DNA of 64,000 nucleotides, taken from Telmatactis stephensoni. Its lineage: Eukaryota; Cnidaria; Anthozoa; Actiniaria; Isophelliidae. Below the pieces are notes generated by a model. It saw only the letters and a list, made by a program, of their open reading frames with translations, had not been told where the DNA came from and searched no databases. Numbering within the stretch: position 1 is the first letter of the stretch; each line of letters starts with the position of its first letter. The DNA is taken from contig JALIZF010001862.1 of NCBI GenBank assembly GCA_029948255.1, forward strand, positions 930,001 through 994,000, written 5' to 3'. Position numbers and translations under genes: made by a program. This document shows positions 1-11,900 of the stretch, in pieces.

Positions 1-310
1 TACGTCCAACTGAAACGTACTCGGACATTTAGTCCAATAAAATAAATTTTCATAGGACATTTGAAAAAAATCTTTGGCAAATCTTTGAAGGCTGATGGTA
101 TGCTGCATACTCATGTGTTGGGCGTAACTACGTATTCTATAAAATTTCTTTTAAAACAACATTGTAAGCTCTGAAACATGCCATTGGTGCAATACACAAA
201 AGAACGAGACAAAACAGCAGCAGCAGCAGCAACAACAACAACAACAGAAGAACAATAGAAAATGTAGGTTAAGGAACCAAACAAATGCCCCATTCCAAGC
301 TAGTGCTCAC

Positions 311-3300
311 CTTAGTATCTCATGTTCTGAATACTCATGGTAACGGCGTAGATGAACGCGGTCAAGACGACTGAAAGAAAACAAAGTCTTCAGTATCTTT
401 AAATGCAATTCAGATTCAATACACAGGTGTTCTAGACAGAGTAAATTGATGTAATAAGTGTGCGACTTTACCTATCTTCCAACAAAAGGGATTCGAATTC
501 CTTTGCAAGACTTTCACTCATACCAAGCAAATCCTAAAATTGGGCAAAATCACAAATCAGCACAGAGGTACAATTGTTGAAAGGTAAATTATGGGAGGAA
601 GCGTTGCGCGACAAACTTCAATGGGGGCTGCAAAGGAGACTACAATCTTGGACAAAACCCTTTGGACTTTATGGTCTAGTGTGTATTTTTTATGTTCCCT
701 GGCACTGTTCTGGCCATCCTCCCCCTCGTCCTCCCCATCTAATGTTGGGTAGTGGCTGTAGCACAAAGCCAACCAGTCGATCACAACATTGGATAGGCGG
801 AAGGGGAGGAAACACTTACATTTGGAAGGAAAACAAAGTGAAATGCAATCAGGACACAAATCACTTCTAAAGTCTACAAAGTCCTAATCTATTTTATTTT
901 TAGCCTGTGTACAGCCGTTTCCCACCCCTCCCCCCTACGGGGATTTTTCCCCGTAGGGGGGAGGGGTGGGAAACGGCTGTACACAGGCTATTTTATTTTC
1001 TAATCCAAATATTCACCTGAGCATAGGGTCCTGCACATGCACACCCACCACGTGACTGTATACCATATAAATCATTTAATAACGCACTAACATAGTTATA
1101 GTGTAGGAATAGACCACTCTCAGGATGTCTGACCAGGAATGAGAAAATTGGCAGACGATGAGCTGACTTACTGCCCAGTAGGACAAGGTTCTGTACACTG
1201 GACCATGTGATGATAGCCTGCCTGAAATTGAAGAGAGTAAGGCTGATTTATCATCATCATCATTATTATCATCATCATCATCATCTTTATTTGTATACCA
1301 TCGGGGTAGGTACATGTAAGTTATATTATAAGAGATTTTTATCACACTGTACAATTTTTGGAACTGTACAACTAATACATGCACATGCCATACCATTCAA
1401 TCATGCACAGCAAATTTGATTCTAGTATAAATGCTACCAAAATAGCATTAATTGTCACTTGCATATTTCACTTTTGTAAAATAAGAGTGCTTGTCAAAAG
1501 GAGGGGGACGTAATGATTTGTGGTAATGTGGTTTTGCATTATGTTTGATGCAGTTTTGCAGTTATTTGTTATTTTAACCTGCAGTTTTCTGGTTTTTGAT
1601 TTCAGATTTTTTATGCCATTTGCAGTTTTGTCAATTTTTTTCTCGATTTTCTTTGCAGTTTTGCAGTTTACATACCCCCTCCAAAAGAATATGTTTTGCA
1701 GTTTACTGTACAAGACAGCATTCAGTAGGTGTGCATAGGAAATACTTTGAAAGGCTATTTACTGACCTGCAGAGCTTTTCTTCCTGTTCCATTATGATCT
1801 TATGCCCAATAGCCTGAACAATTACAAAATAACCCAAATGTCATTGGGATTTTCAAATAGGAACATCTAAAATATGACTCATTGATCAAAATAAATTATC
1901 TTTCTTCAAAAGTACCTCTTTGAGTTGGAAAACCAAACCAGCTCTGATAGACTCAACAATAGCAGGAGTTCCACCTTCTTCTCTAGTTTCTGTTTCTTTT
2001 AAATAGCGATGAGTATTCTCTGTTACCTAGATCATTACATACCATTTTTCAGACTTGGGGGTTACCCTTTGTTTCTTACTGATAATTACTACATTATGTT
2101 ACTTAAAGCTGAGTTACTTCTACCAAGCAGGCATTCTTGTGATAATTTGTTGATGATTTGTGATTCTTGGGTGAAGATAATTTATTATTGACATGAAAAT
2201 TAGAAGAGTAAAAACAGGGAAGATGAGAAAACAGGGAGAACATGGTTGCCAGAACAAACCAATCACAAAAGTCCCTGACTTTTTCCTGACTTTTCCCTGA
2301 CTAAAGTTTAATTTCCCCTGACCCAATATTCAGATACTCTTTTTTTTCAATTCAAACTACTCTTCTAATCGGCTTGCAATTAATTGAGCAGATGGCAATG
2401 ATAGAAAACCATCATACCAAGCTAAGAGGGACCATACATTTTCAAATACTGCGTGAACAATAACATTCCCTGACTTTTGCTCAAAATTTATTTTCTCCCT
2501 GACTGAAAGTAGAATTCCCTGACTTTTCCCTGACCTTGAAAAAAAAAAATTTCCTGACTTTTCACTGACCTGTGGCAACCATGAAGAAGGAAAGCAAAAA
2601 CGAAGCTTTTAACTTACAAAGAAAACTTACAAAGAAAACACTGCCTCCACCACAACCTGAGGGAACAGGGTTTTGAAAGAGTTTCTTTTTAGCTAAAAGA
2701 ATTCCTAGAAGGAAAAAAGGTATATTTCACAACAAAGTATCAACTGAAAATGATTTCTTTACATGACATACAAAACATCCACTAGAGTTTACTATAGTAA
2801 GTAATTTACCTGGAGTTCCAACACCACCAATAAATTTGTGTGTGGACAGGAATATTGCATCTTTATAAACCAAAGATTGGTCTTCACTGTAATGCAAAAT
2901 TATATCCATATTACAGCAAAAATCGTTGTATCGCGACCTCCAATGTCGGTAAGATTTTGGTCTTTTCTGATCCGTCCATCATTCTTGGGGGCGGAGCTTT
3001 CACGAACTCATTCAGTGATTGGTTGATTTGAAAGAAGCTCCGCCCCCAAACTGATTGACGGCTCAGAAAAACCCAAAATCAAAACAAAATTTGTAATTTG
3101 TTGGTTGCGATGCAACGGTTTTGGCTGTAAGTATAGCATTGTTTAAAGTGACATAAGCCTTTGCCATTCATGTGTCAAAAAGACACGATTGCCTGTTTTA
3201 TGAAAGAGACTTGGGAAAAGCTATTGTAAGTTAAAATAGTTGATACATTAGAATCACAATGAGTTTGTTTTAATAAAACATTGACAAGCACAATAGTTAT

Positions 3301-6300
3301 AACACTTAACTATCACCATGGTAACTGGACATACTTTGTGACTACTGGATTCATGTTTATTTCAACATAAGGTCCTGAAACAAGACAATCAAAGGAATTT
3401 TTATGAAATCTTAAGTTCTCCTCTGGCCTCTTTGCTGTCCAAAGGAGAAGTCAGATTTTGACCTGTTATTTTATACTTTTCTTCCATTGTATCTTTCTAC
3501 ATTGAATTTCTACATTGTATCATACAATAAATAAATAACACCAACCTGCAGTTGCATAGTCCCAGCATGCCAGTGCACTATATCTATGCAGGATTGCAGT
3601 AATTGTATTGGTATCAGCTAGGATACCAGTTACATTGGATGCTGCAGCAAAACATCCAATCAACTGTTTGTTGGTATGGTGGTACATCTGTTATAGGAAC
3701 AAACAATAATTAATTAAAGAAAGTGCAAAGAAAGAAACCTATTGATCCATACCCATTTTAGAGGATACAGTCAAACTTCCACAAATGGCTACATCTCTGC
3801 AAGGGGTGCAAGGGTCACCTCTCCATAATGGCCATCGATCCCATCCATAGATTTACTCTACATTAAATCTCTGTATGATGGCCATCTCTCCTCAACCACC
3901 ACTTCACTTCACTATGTCTTTGCAGTAGCCATCATAGAGTCATTCAACTGCACCACATTTATTGATGAGACCCACTTAATATAGAGTACTATGGACAACC
4001 ACAAACATGTACTATGGACACTTGTTTACATTGACTTCCAATCCATATGGACACCCCCTTAATTGTTATGGTTATCAGCATAAAGCACATTCTCCACTCA
4101 TCGCAGAAATCACTCTCAGCAGTCATTTTTACTTGCAGCAAAATTTTGAACAATAGATTTTTATTCCCAATGGGTACTCGTTAGCTCACTGCAAGTGCTT
4201 TCAGCAAGAACTGGAGAATGGCCTTAAGGCAGATACTTCCTTGTCCATATCCATTCTTCAACATATCAGAAATCATCTCAAAAAGACACACCATGACACT
4301 TCATAACCTCAACATATCTATATACTGTGTAGCCTTAGGTGGGATCTCATTTTGAATGCTTATCAAAATGCTCACTCTACACGACTGTACACATTTTGCA
4401 TGATTCTTGTAAAATAATTGATTATGATTTGATGAAGATTACCTTTAATTTCTCTCTCAAGTCTTCCTGGTCAACTACTCCATCATTGGTTTGTTTTATC
4501 CAAATAACATCAGCACCAACTTCTTTCCATGGCAAGATACTTGAATGATGAGCAAATGGGCCCATAAATACAACCTAAGGAACAGTTTTACAACTCCTAT
4601 CATCCAGGACACTTTATCAGATGCAAAGAACATGCATGCACACTTCTACCATAGGCATACAATGGCGTGCAGAACCTGTTGAGACACTGCCCCAATTTTG
4701 GCCTAAATTAGCCACCCTTGTTTTATGCTTCCCCCTCCCCCCTCTTTCAGTGTTGAGTAGGCCTGGGAGATTCCTGCTAGGTCCAACACTTGACCTAACC
4801 AACATTGTGTCGGGGGAGGGGGGGTTAGAATATATGGCCGTTTCAACACCTACATGATAGGTATGATATCAAAGAACGTCAATGTTAGGGCGCAGTGTCT
4901 CAACTACTGTATTCTGCACGCCGTTGTAGCTGATTGATCCCACTATACACTGTAAATGGGTCTGTTTAATATACTGAAGATAACCCAATACAAGTCTACT
5001 GGGAATACTGAGGGGTTCTTAGGGGTTTGCGGGATTGCAGGATTGACCATTTTTTTGTGCGGTATTGCGGTATTTTACAACAAAAATTGCGGTATTGCGG
5101 GATTCTCAAACCCTGCGGTATGCGTTTTTTTCCTTTTTGAGCTGCGGTATTACGGGAAAAACGATTTGAAATTGCGGTAATGCGGTATTTTTAAGGCCTG
5201 CGAAATGCAGAATTTTGCTTCTGGCGCTCGATAGAAAATTTCATGTTTCTGTGATTTATGTTTCTGCGCGTGAGGTCCCGTGGGAGTGGTATTTTGAATT
5301 TTTCATGTGGTGAGCTGTATTTTCGAATTTTTCATGCGGGATTGTGGGATTGACCATTTTTTCGTGCGGGATTGCGGTATTTTCGAATTTTTTGTGCAGG
5401 ATTGCGGTATTCGTAACCCCCCTAGGCCCCCCTCAATACTTTTTCCCCAGGAACAAAATAGATAAATTTTTTTCTTTAAATTGAGTGGGTTCCAATGAAA
5501 TGGCCTCAACGCCTTTTCATTAAAATTCCTCAAATCGTCAAAACATCTTTCTTTTTAAACCAGATATATGTATCAATGTCTGGTGATTTTTGAGAACATC
5601 ACTTAGGTCATTTTCAATGGCATCCCTTCAATAAGCCCACATGTACATGATACATACTAGTTAAAGGCTCGTGTGTTTACTAGAAATAATAAATGAAGGG
5701 TTCCATGTGAAAACAGCCTAAGTGACTTTTTTGATGATATCTTTTCAACAGTATAAAATGGAATAATTAACTTTCCTATGCTGGAAAAATTAATCTCAGG
5801 ACATCCATCAAAAAGTCACTTTGGTCATTTTCACAGGGAACCCTTCAATAAGCCCCTAGCGTGATGATGTTTTGACCTCTCTCTATACCAGAATCCTTTT
5901 TGAATAGCTTTTGTTCACTAATTAAAACTATTGTGTTTGTATTCTTTAAGGAATATAATATTTTAATATGAAAGCTCTTGAAAAGGATTCTGGTATAGAG
6001 AGAGGATCAAAATGCCATCATGCTTGGGGCTTATTACAAGTGACTCATGGGAAACCATTGACGTATAACTATAATTTTATCCCATACCATAGAAAATGTA
6101 ACCAACTACCACAATGTGTCATGGGAAGAGACAGTTGAATACCACTGAATATACAATGGATTTTCCTGCATTCTGATTGGCTGTATTTTCTATGGTGTGG
6201 GATAAATACATATATTAATTAATAATAATTATTAATATATCAATTAAATTAACAATGGATTATCATTGAATAACTTACTGGTGGTTCACTGAGGTTGAGT

Positions 6301-7724
6301 GCATGAATCAGTTTATGTACTGCACCAGTGCAACCACTTCCAGTGAAGATGACAGCATCACTCTCACCAGCATTGACAGCATTTCTTATAATATCCCTGT
6401 AAATAAGACAATGTTACTCACACGGTGAAGAACCAATGTGCACATGAAGAAATATAATGTACCATGAAATATACAGAAATCTTAAAATTCACTGACATAT
6501 ATTTTGTTCCATGCAGTCAATAACTTATTTGTAAGCCATATGAAGTGAGGTACAAATAACATCTACATCTACCTTCTTTTGCCCGGGAAGGAGGTTAAAA
6601 AAGGTTAAAGAAGATTCTGCTCGCAGGGTAAATAATATCATACTTAAACTTGGAAACATTTTAACCATTATTCCATGAAAATCAAAAGGTAAAGAATGGT
6701 GGGAGCTCCTTCAGCAAGACGTTGGTCTTCCAAGAAGCCAACAGTGTGCCCTTTACCCACCTTTCTCCATCATGCCTTCATTTTACAGATACTGTGAGGT
6801 ACAGTGTACATATAAATAGAGCTGCACAGATCAGAGAGAATTTGAAACAACATGAAAGGTCAACTGGAATCTAACTCAGGACTTCTTGCTCTGAGAAGGC
6901 CCAGTGTCCTAGACGAATGAGCCACACATGATCCCAGTACACTAATAAATAATCTATTTATCATACCTTGCCTCATGTCGATACAAGGTTGTTTGTAGTG
7001 ATGTCACAGTAGTTGTAGTATGTGTGTTACCATAGTGAGGCAGTACATGTTCTCTGATGTAGTCTTCTATGAATGTTAGAGATCTAAACAAACATTGTGG
7101 CAAAATAAGTTAGTAACTGGTCTTCCTGGTCTGTCACAACTCCATAGAAGTATGCCCTAAAACTATCTTATAAATAAACAAATTTCTCCAGAGGTTTTAA
7201 AGTACACAGCTCAAAATATTTAAAGCAGCACTTCTCAATTCAATGCTTAAAGGCCCTCATTACAGTACAGTGTGTAGTGCCTGAAGTGCAACATGTCTAA
7301 AGAAAATAGAGAGTTATACATACAGTTGGTGGAGTTAATCACTAGTCAACTCAAACTGTGCAGAACACTGCTTGAAATCTGTTTGGCTCCCATTTTCAAC
7401 TTAATATTTAAAGTACAAAAAATGATGATGCTACTCACCTACCAGATGCTGTGTAATCACAATAAATAACTGTTGAAAAACAATAATTGTCTTGATTTAA
7501 TTAGCAACAGTTTGAGATGCACACGTGCAAAAGGAATACACACCATTTCTTGCTCCGTAGGGCCCTATAAACGTTGTATCTTTTCCTATACAGTGTTCTT
7601 CTACATACTTAAACAAGTCTCTAGCAGTTCTATTTTGGTTTGACTGTTTTTCATTCTTGTCCTTTGATAAATAATCACTTGGAACTTCGTAAAACTTTCT
7701 TGAGCCGTGAGTCAAAGCAGCCAT
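311..7724 (-). CDS. PLP-dependent class V aminotransferase / cysteine desulfurase-like protein (3' end outside window)
   Basis: I assembled fourteen minus-strand exons with GT/AG borders and continuous phase: 7724-7544, 7469-7439, 7083-6967, 6396-6279, 4574-4443, 3687-3546, 3374-3335, 2886-2810, 2704-2631, 2026-1916, 1813-1767, 1221-1017, 533-472 and 370-311. They give 465 residues plus two bases, starting MAALTHGSRKFYEV. Landmarks in order are VIYCDYTASGR, GNTHTTTT, the GSGCTGAVHKLIHAL segment, FAHHSSILPW, FAAASNVTGI, STHKFIGGVGTPG with the probable PLP-Schiff-base lysine near residue 271, PSGCGGGSVFF, REEGGTPAIVESIRAG and RGGCACAGPYAQ. This order is typical of the cysteine desulfurase-like fold-type I family. 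The exact substrate cannot be read from sequence. The last visible exon ends in SEHEIL in mid-codon, so the C-terminus lies left of the window. Introns carry several foldback elements. The gene is divergent from receptor R1. Confidence 0.9.
901..990. repeat. Perfect 90-bp palindrome in an intron
   Basis: The two halves are exact reverse complements, from TAGCCTGTGTACAGCC to GGCTGTACACAGGCTA, around a CCCCGTAGGGG-rich core. It lies in the intron between exons 1221-1017 and 533-472 of the aminotransferase-like gene. It is probably a very young foldback element; an assembly artefact is possible. Confidence 0.85.
2911..3130. mobile_element. Foldback/MITE-like element in an intron
   Basis: The ends are inverted copies (TTACAGCAAAAATCGTTG... 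and ...AACGGTTTTGGCTGTAA). An inner inverted pair GGGGGCGGAGCTT / AAGCTCCGCCCCC is also present. The element sits between the exon coding STHKFIGG and the preceding 40-bp exon. No coding capacity. Confidence 0.7.
4660..4926. mobile_element. Inverted-repeat element (MITE-like) in an intron
   Basis: The outer arms match as inverted repeats: CAATGGCGTGCAGAA with TTGAGACACTGC on the left, GCAGTGTCTCAA with TTCTGCACGCCGTTG on the right. The element sits upstream of the FAHHSSILPW exon in the minus-strand gene. No coding capacity. Confidence 0.65.
5005..5420. repeat. Degenerate GCGGTATT / GCGGGATTG repeat block
   Basis: The motif GCGGTATTGCGG and variants (GCGGGATTGCAGGATTGACC, CGTGCGGGATTGCGG) recur many times, interspersed with TTTTTCGAATTTTTCATG. 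It behaves as a locally amplified, degenerate tandem repeat in an intron of the aminotransferase-like gene. Confidence 0.6.
5580..6035. repeat. Compound nested inverted repeats in an intron
   Basis: Two adjacent inverted pairs are visible. GAAGGGTTCCATGTGAAAAC near 5695 pairs with GTTTTCACAT-like sequence ending GGAACCCTTC near 5846. AATAAGCCCC with CTCTCTATACCAGAATCC (5847-5896) pairs with GGATTCTGGTATAGAGAG and GGGGCTTATT (to 6035). This looks like stacked foldback elements. Confidence 0.6.
6840..6940 (-). mobile_element. tRNA-derived SINE fragment
   Basis: Read on the minus strand, the segment has an A-box-like TGGCTCATTCGTCTAGG and a B-box-like GAGTTAGATTCCAG at tRNA-like spacing. There is no intact cloverleaf, so I call it a SINE head rather than a tRNA gene. 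It lies in an intron. Confidence 0.4.
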
Positions 7725-8402
7725 CTTGTTTTGATCGAAGGCAAACAGCCTGGCCTTCTACAGGAATCCCAAAATGAGAAGATTAAAAATTCAATTTGTG
7801 GGCGCGGTTTCCTGTCGGAGGACGTTTCAGTTATATCTTTTATTTTGTCCTCTTAATTATAGCTCCCGTTTACAATTATTTCGAAACAGCTTGAAACTTC
7901 TCTTTCATCTATTATATCTTCTGTAAAGATATCGGGAAATGACCGTTTCACCCGGAAGATGGAAGTTTTCTGTACTTTTAGGAGGCGCGGAAGTATGGCC
8001 AAAGGAGAGCCTAAATCTGCATAAATCACATGTTTGGGATTGTGTCCAGGCAGGAAAGCCGACACACACGGGCTAGACTATCTACAGATCCCTATTTGGT
8101 ACTGATAATCCCTGCTATTCTAGGTATATGGTGGGCAGATTTTTGCTTACGCCCTACGAACCACAATGAGTTAAATCCTCTCTGATGTGGCTAACTCCTC
8201 TCTGACCTTGCAGTAAGACAAACCCCTAAAATCAACAGTTTCTGAACAATCGTTTATTGATGCACATGTGGTCGCTATAAAATCCTACAGGGTCCCTCAA
8301 GGCTTTCCCTTGTCATACCGGCCTCGCCCCATGTTCCCAGGCCACCTTTCCTTTTCTCTTCCTTTTTCTATTGATGTTTGAATCTAACCACACAACCTGA
8401 AT

Positions 8403-8545
8403 AGAGTGATTTCAATAAACCTGGGCACTACTAATTAAGCAAATAAAATTATTAAATTGTAAATATTTTGCTTCCTTTTGTTCCTTTGCATCTAGTAAAC
8501 ATTAACAGCTATTTAGTATTGCCCAGGTTTATTGAAATCACTCTG
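8403..8545. mobile_element. MITE-like inverted repeat
   Basis: Terminal arms AGAGTGATTTCAATAAACCT and AGGTTTATTGAAATCACTCT are exact inverted copies, around an AT-rich core of about 90 bp. No ORF. Confidence 0.8.
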
Positions 8546-8806
8546 AGTCTTACACCTATTTTACGTTGAAGCCGAAGGTTAAAATCAATTTGAATATACC
8601 ATACACACGTTTTCCGGCAGCACGTTCTAGCTGAAGCGTTTTTTCACTTTTGAGGAGTCTCGAATCCTCTAGCACATTTATCCATAAAAGTCCTAAATAT
8701 CCCCAAGAGTGGCAGACTCAGTGGCGCGTCTGATGTTTTGCCCAAGAACGTGACCCGAGGTCGTCCTACCCGCTCTCAGGCGCGCCGTGACGTCACGTCC
8801 TTGAGG

Positions 8807-8816
8807 AAAAGTGAAA
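8807..8816 (+). promoter_or_regulatory. IRF-like site upstream of R1 (one mismatch)
   Basis: AAAAGTGAAA differs by one base from GAAANNGAAA, the core bound by interferon regulatory factors. It starts 137 bp before the R1 ATG, close to the position of exact sites upstream of R2, R3 and R4. Position conservation is seen; binding is inferred. Confidence 0.35.
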
Positions 8817-8943
8817 TAAACTTGAGCTGAAAATGACGTCACTTATCACTCATCAAGTTATCAACTACTTCCTTTAATTTAGAAAACAAGCTGTACAGTA
8901 GCAACAACATTGACCGTGTAGGTGAAACGAACTTCAAGAAGTT

Positions 8944-11900
8944 ATGGATTACAGAACTAGTAGTTGTCTGGTAAAGAATTTACCTTTTCACACTCTTTGT
9001 TTGAAGAAGATATTGATGGTTTTGATCATCTGTGCAAGCAGCGTCCATTCAGGTAAGTTCGCAGCAATTTTAGTTCATTATTCGTGAAAACTTAAAAGTG
9101 TAAAGACAAGTTGCTTCAAAAGTTGCTAGATTTACTTGCTGTAAAATTTAAGAAGTTTAGCTATTTCAGAAAATGTGACCTTTAACAACTGAAATTTCGA
9201 TTATTCATTCATTTTGTTTAAAATATGATTAAGCATTGAATTTCTTGATGAATTCTTCGTTTGCACGTTACGTCATAGGTTCAAAAAATTTGAACTAAAA
9301 TTTAATTTCTCGTCCAATCGATTTTGTTCTAAAATATGGTTTAGAAAACTGTGTTTCGAGATAATTTTTGGACTTATATCGACTGGCTTGCATATTCTGG
9401 TCGAGCATATGTTTTATTGAGTGAACAACAATTAATAAGATATTAATAAAACAGTTGACAAAGTAATGGATGCAGTGAGAAAATTAGCTGTCGGACCTGT
9501 CGATTTTACGAAGTACTTTCCATATTATGTTTGCTACTGAAACTGTTTATAGCTTTATTTCTTTTTTTATATTATGGTTTCATAAATCAGTTATATTACA
9601 TTTCCTCTTTTGTAAATTGAAACAGCAGTTATAGAGTACTTCATGAACGTGTGTTGTCGTATATTCTGTTTTGTTTTGTTTTGTTTTTCCTACCATCAGT
9701 TTTTTTTTTCAAATAAGAAAGAAAGAAACTAAGAAAAACAAATAAAAAATGAATGAATGAAGAATGAATGAATGGATGACGGAATGAATGAAAAAGAAAT
9801 AGGAAATATAGTAACAATTTAATTTCCTTTCTTCGTGGTGGTCCACTAGGCATCGAATATTTTCAGACATGTTCTAACACAGATGCTACAGCGAGTCTAG
9901 CAGTCTGCATGAAGTCACGTTGTCTGACAATTTCCCAGTGGCACGACATCATGCTGATTGGCTGATACGGGTACACACACCAGTGATATGAAAATCCTTT
10001 TTTCTCCTTTTAAATAATAAAGATATCACAGAGCAGCCGGTTTGCGGTTGCAAAACGCTATCTGTGGTTGCCTTTGTAGAGAGTCTAAATGGGGTAGTAG
10101 CAATAGCGGTTGATGGTTAAAAATTTCGGTATTTGACGGTTGACGTTAACCGGCTATTAATACGCTCTTTGTAGTGGGGGTTTTAATTTTCATGTATCTC
10201 TACTGGAGCATTTATAAAAGTCTTTCAATCGCAATTCTACTGATCACGCATCTTTTGTTTCAAACTCGTTTTTATTCGGAAATATTAGCATGTATGCTAC
10301 AAGAATCCGAATTTAAACATAAAGTTTATTGTATTATGTAATGTAAAAAGAACGAGAGAGCGTGTTATATCGGTGGATACTAGTATAAAATCGCTCTCGA
10401 CTAATCAAACGTCTAGTTGTTAATTTGACCAGAATTTTCCAAGTCTGACTATCTTTGGCTATCGAAAATCCAAGTTAAAGTTTATGCAAATGAACTAAAA
10501 TCTTTATCCATTGTGTTTTCTAATGAATTATTAATGACTTTGATCAATTGTATAAACATATCTGTCGATTAGCCTTTATGCAATACACGTACGCAGTATG
10601 ACACAAACCTAGATCATCATGATCCCTTTAATCAGACAATTTCATTAAGTACTAAAATCCGAAAAAAAGTTGCAGTAAACACCCTAAAGAATTGAACCTC
10701 TCCTCATGCATTCTTACCACAGGAACCCCGAACTAATATATATCGTTATCATACTTCAAGGGTCCTTATTTAAGAGGGATTGACTTTGCAGCGTTAGCGT
10801 ATTCCATGTTGCTCTATTTATTGGGAAGTACTGTCACTCTTATCGGTAGATGGAAGGGAGGAGGGGATGGGCGCTTGTTCGGGAATGAGCGTTAATCTTA
10901 ATAAGCGCAGTAGAGGAGAAGCGCTAATTTGAAGGAGAGATCTTATTCGAATATTAATAACGGTGTGCTGATTCATATTGATATTTATATTTTTTATAAA
11001 TAAATTTGTAAAGAAGCAAGTGCATCTCAGTTCGTTAGTGCGCGGCTTTCTGATGCGAGAGGTCCCGAGTTCAATTCTCTGTCGGATCACCTCTCACTTG
11101 TTTCGACTTTTTTCCATTCCGTGTAGCTTTAATTAACTTTAAATACCCTTAAAACGGAGCACTGATGGAGAGAGGGGGGTAAAGAGCGCACCGTCGGCTT
11201 CCTGGGAGACCCGCGTTCAGCTGAAGGAACTACCGACACTAAATATAGTGCATATCAGCACATTCGAAAATACTTACATTGATATTTGCGCTTTATAAAT
11301 GAATAAATTATTAAATTATTATTTAATTTAAGCAAGTTTCTAATACATTACATTTAATAAATTTTATATAAATCTAATGCATCAAGGCAGGACTAAACAG
11401 AATTCAATGATTCCATAAAATAATAATTATTATATAGTGCTTTACCTTTTACCTTTACCTCACTCTTTAGGTTCAACGCAGTGTTCATGCTATTCATTTC
11501 ATAGAGACCTTAAACCATGGACCTCAAGTCGAAACTTGTGTGTGGAGAGTGGCGGTGATTTAGTTTCAATGGAAAAAAGAGATGAATGGGAATTCATCAA
11601 AAACCAGACTAGAAGTAGAGCAACTGAGACAAAAGGTCATAATGAATGGTGGATTGGACTTAAGTATAACAAAAGTCAGAAACAGTGGAAGTGGCTTAGT
11701 AATCATAACTTGACCTACAATAAATGGCAACCTCGAAAACCGGAGTTCAAGAACAATTTAGAAAAATACGCCATAATAGCGAAAAACTTTCCACAGGATA
11801 CAGAGGGTCTGTTCAATAACGTGGCTGAAACATTAGAAAGAGGACGAATATGTGAATACCATATTAGTACAAAAGGTAAGAATAAAACTCCATCCATTCA

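Larger units (their letters stand above)
7725..8943. other. Divergent intergenic region between the aminotransferase-like gene and R1
   Basis: The 5' ends of two divergent genes face each other here. I see no coding exon. The segment holds the inverted-repeat element at 8403-8545, palindromic CRE-like TGACGTCA cores near 8788 and 8834, and the IRF-like site at 8807-8816. Confidence 0.6.
9053..11470. other. R1 intron 1
   Basis: A long intron between the signal-peptide exon and the CTLD exon. It holds a copy of the 293-bp hairpin family (10339-10546) and a SINE-like insertion (about 11020-11335). I see no exon in it. Short ORFs here fall in A/T-rich simple sequence. Confidence 0.6.
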
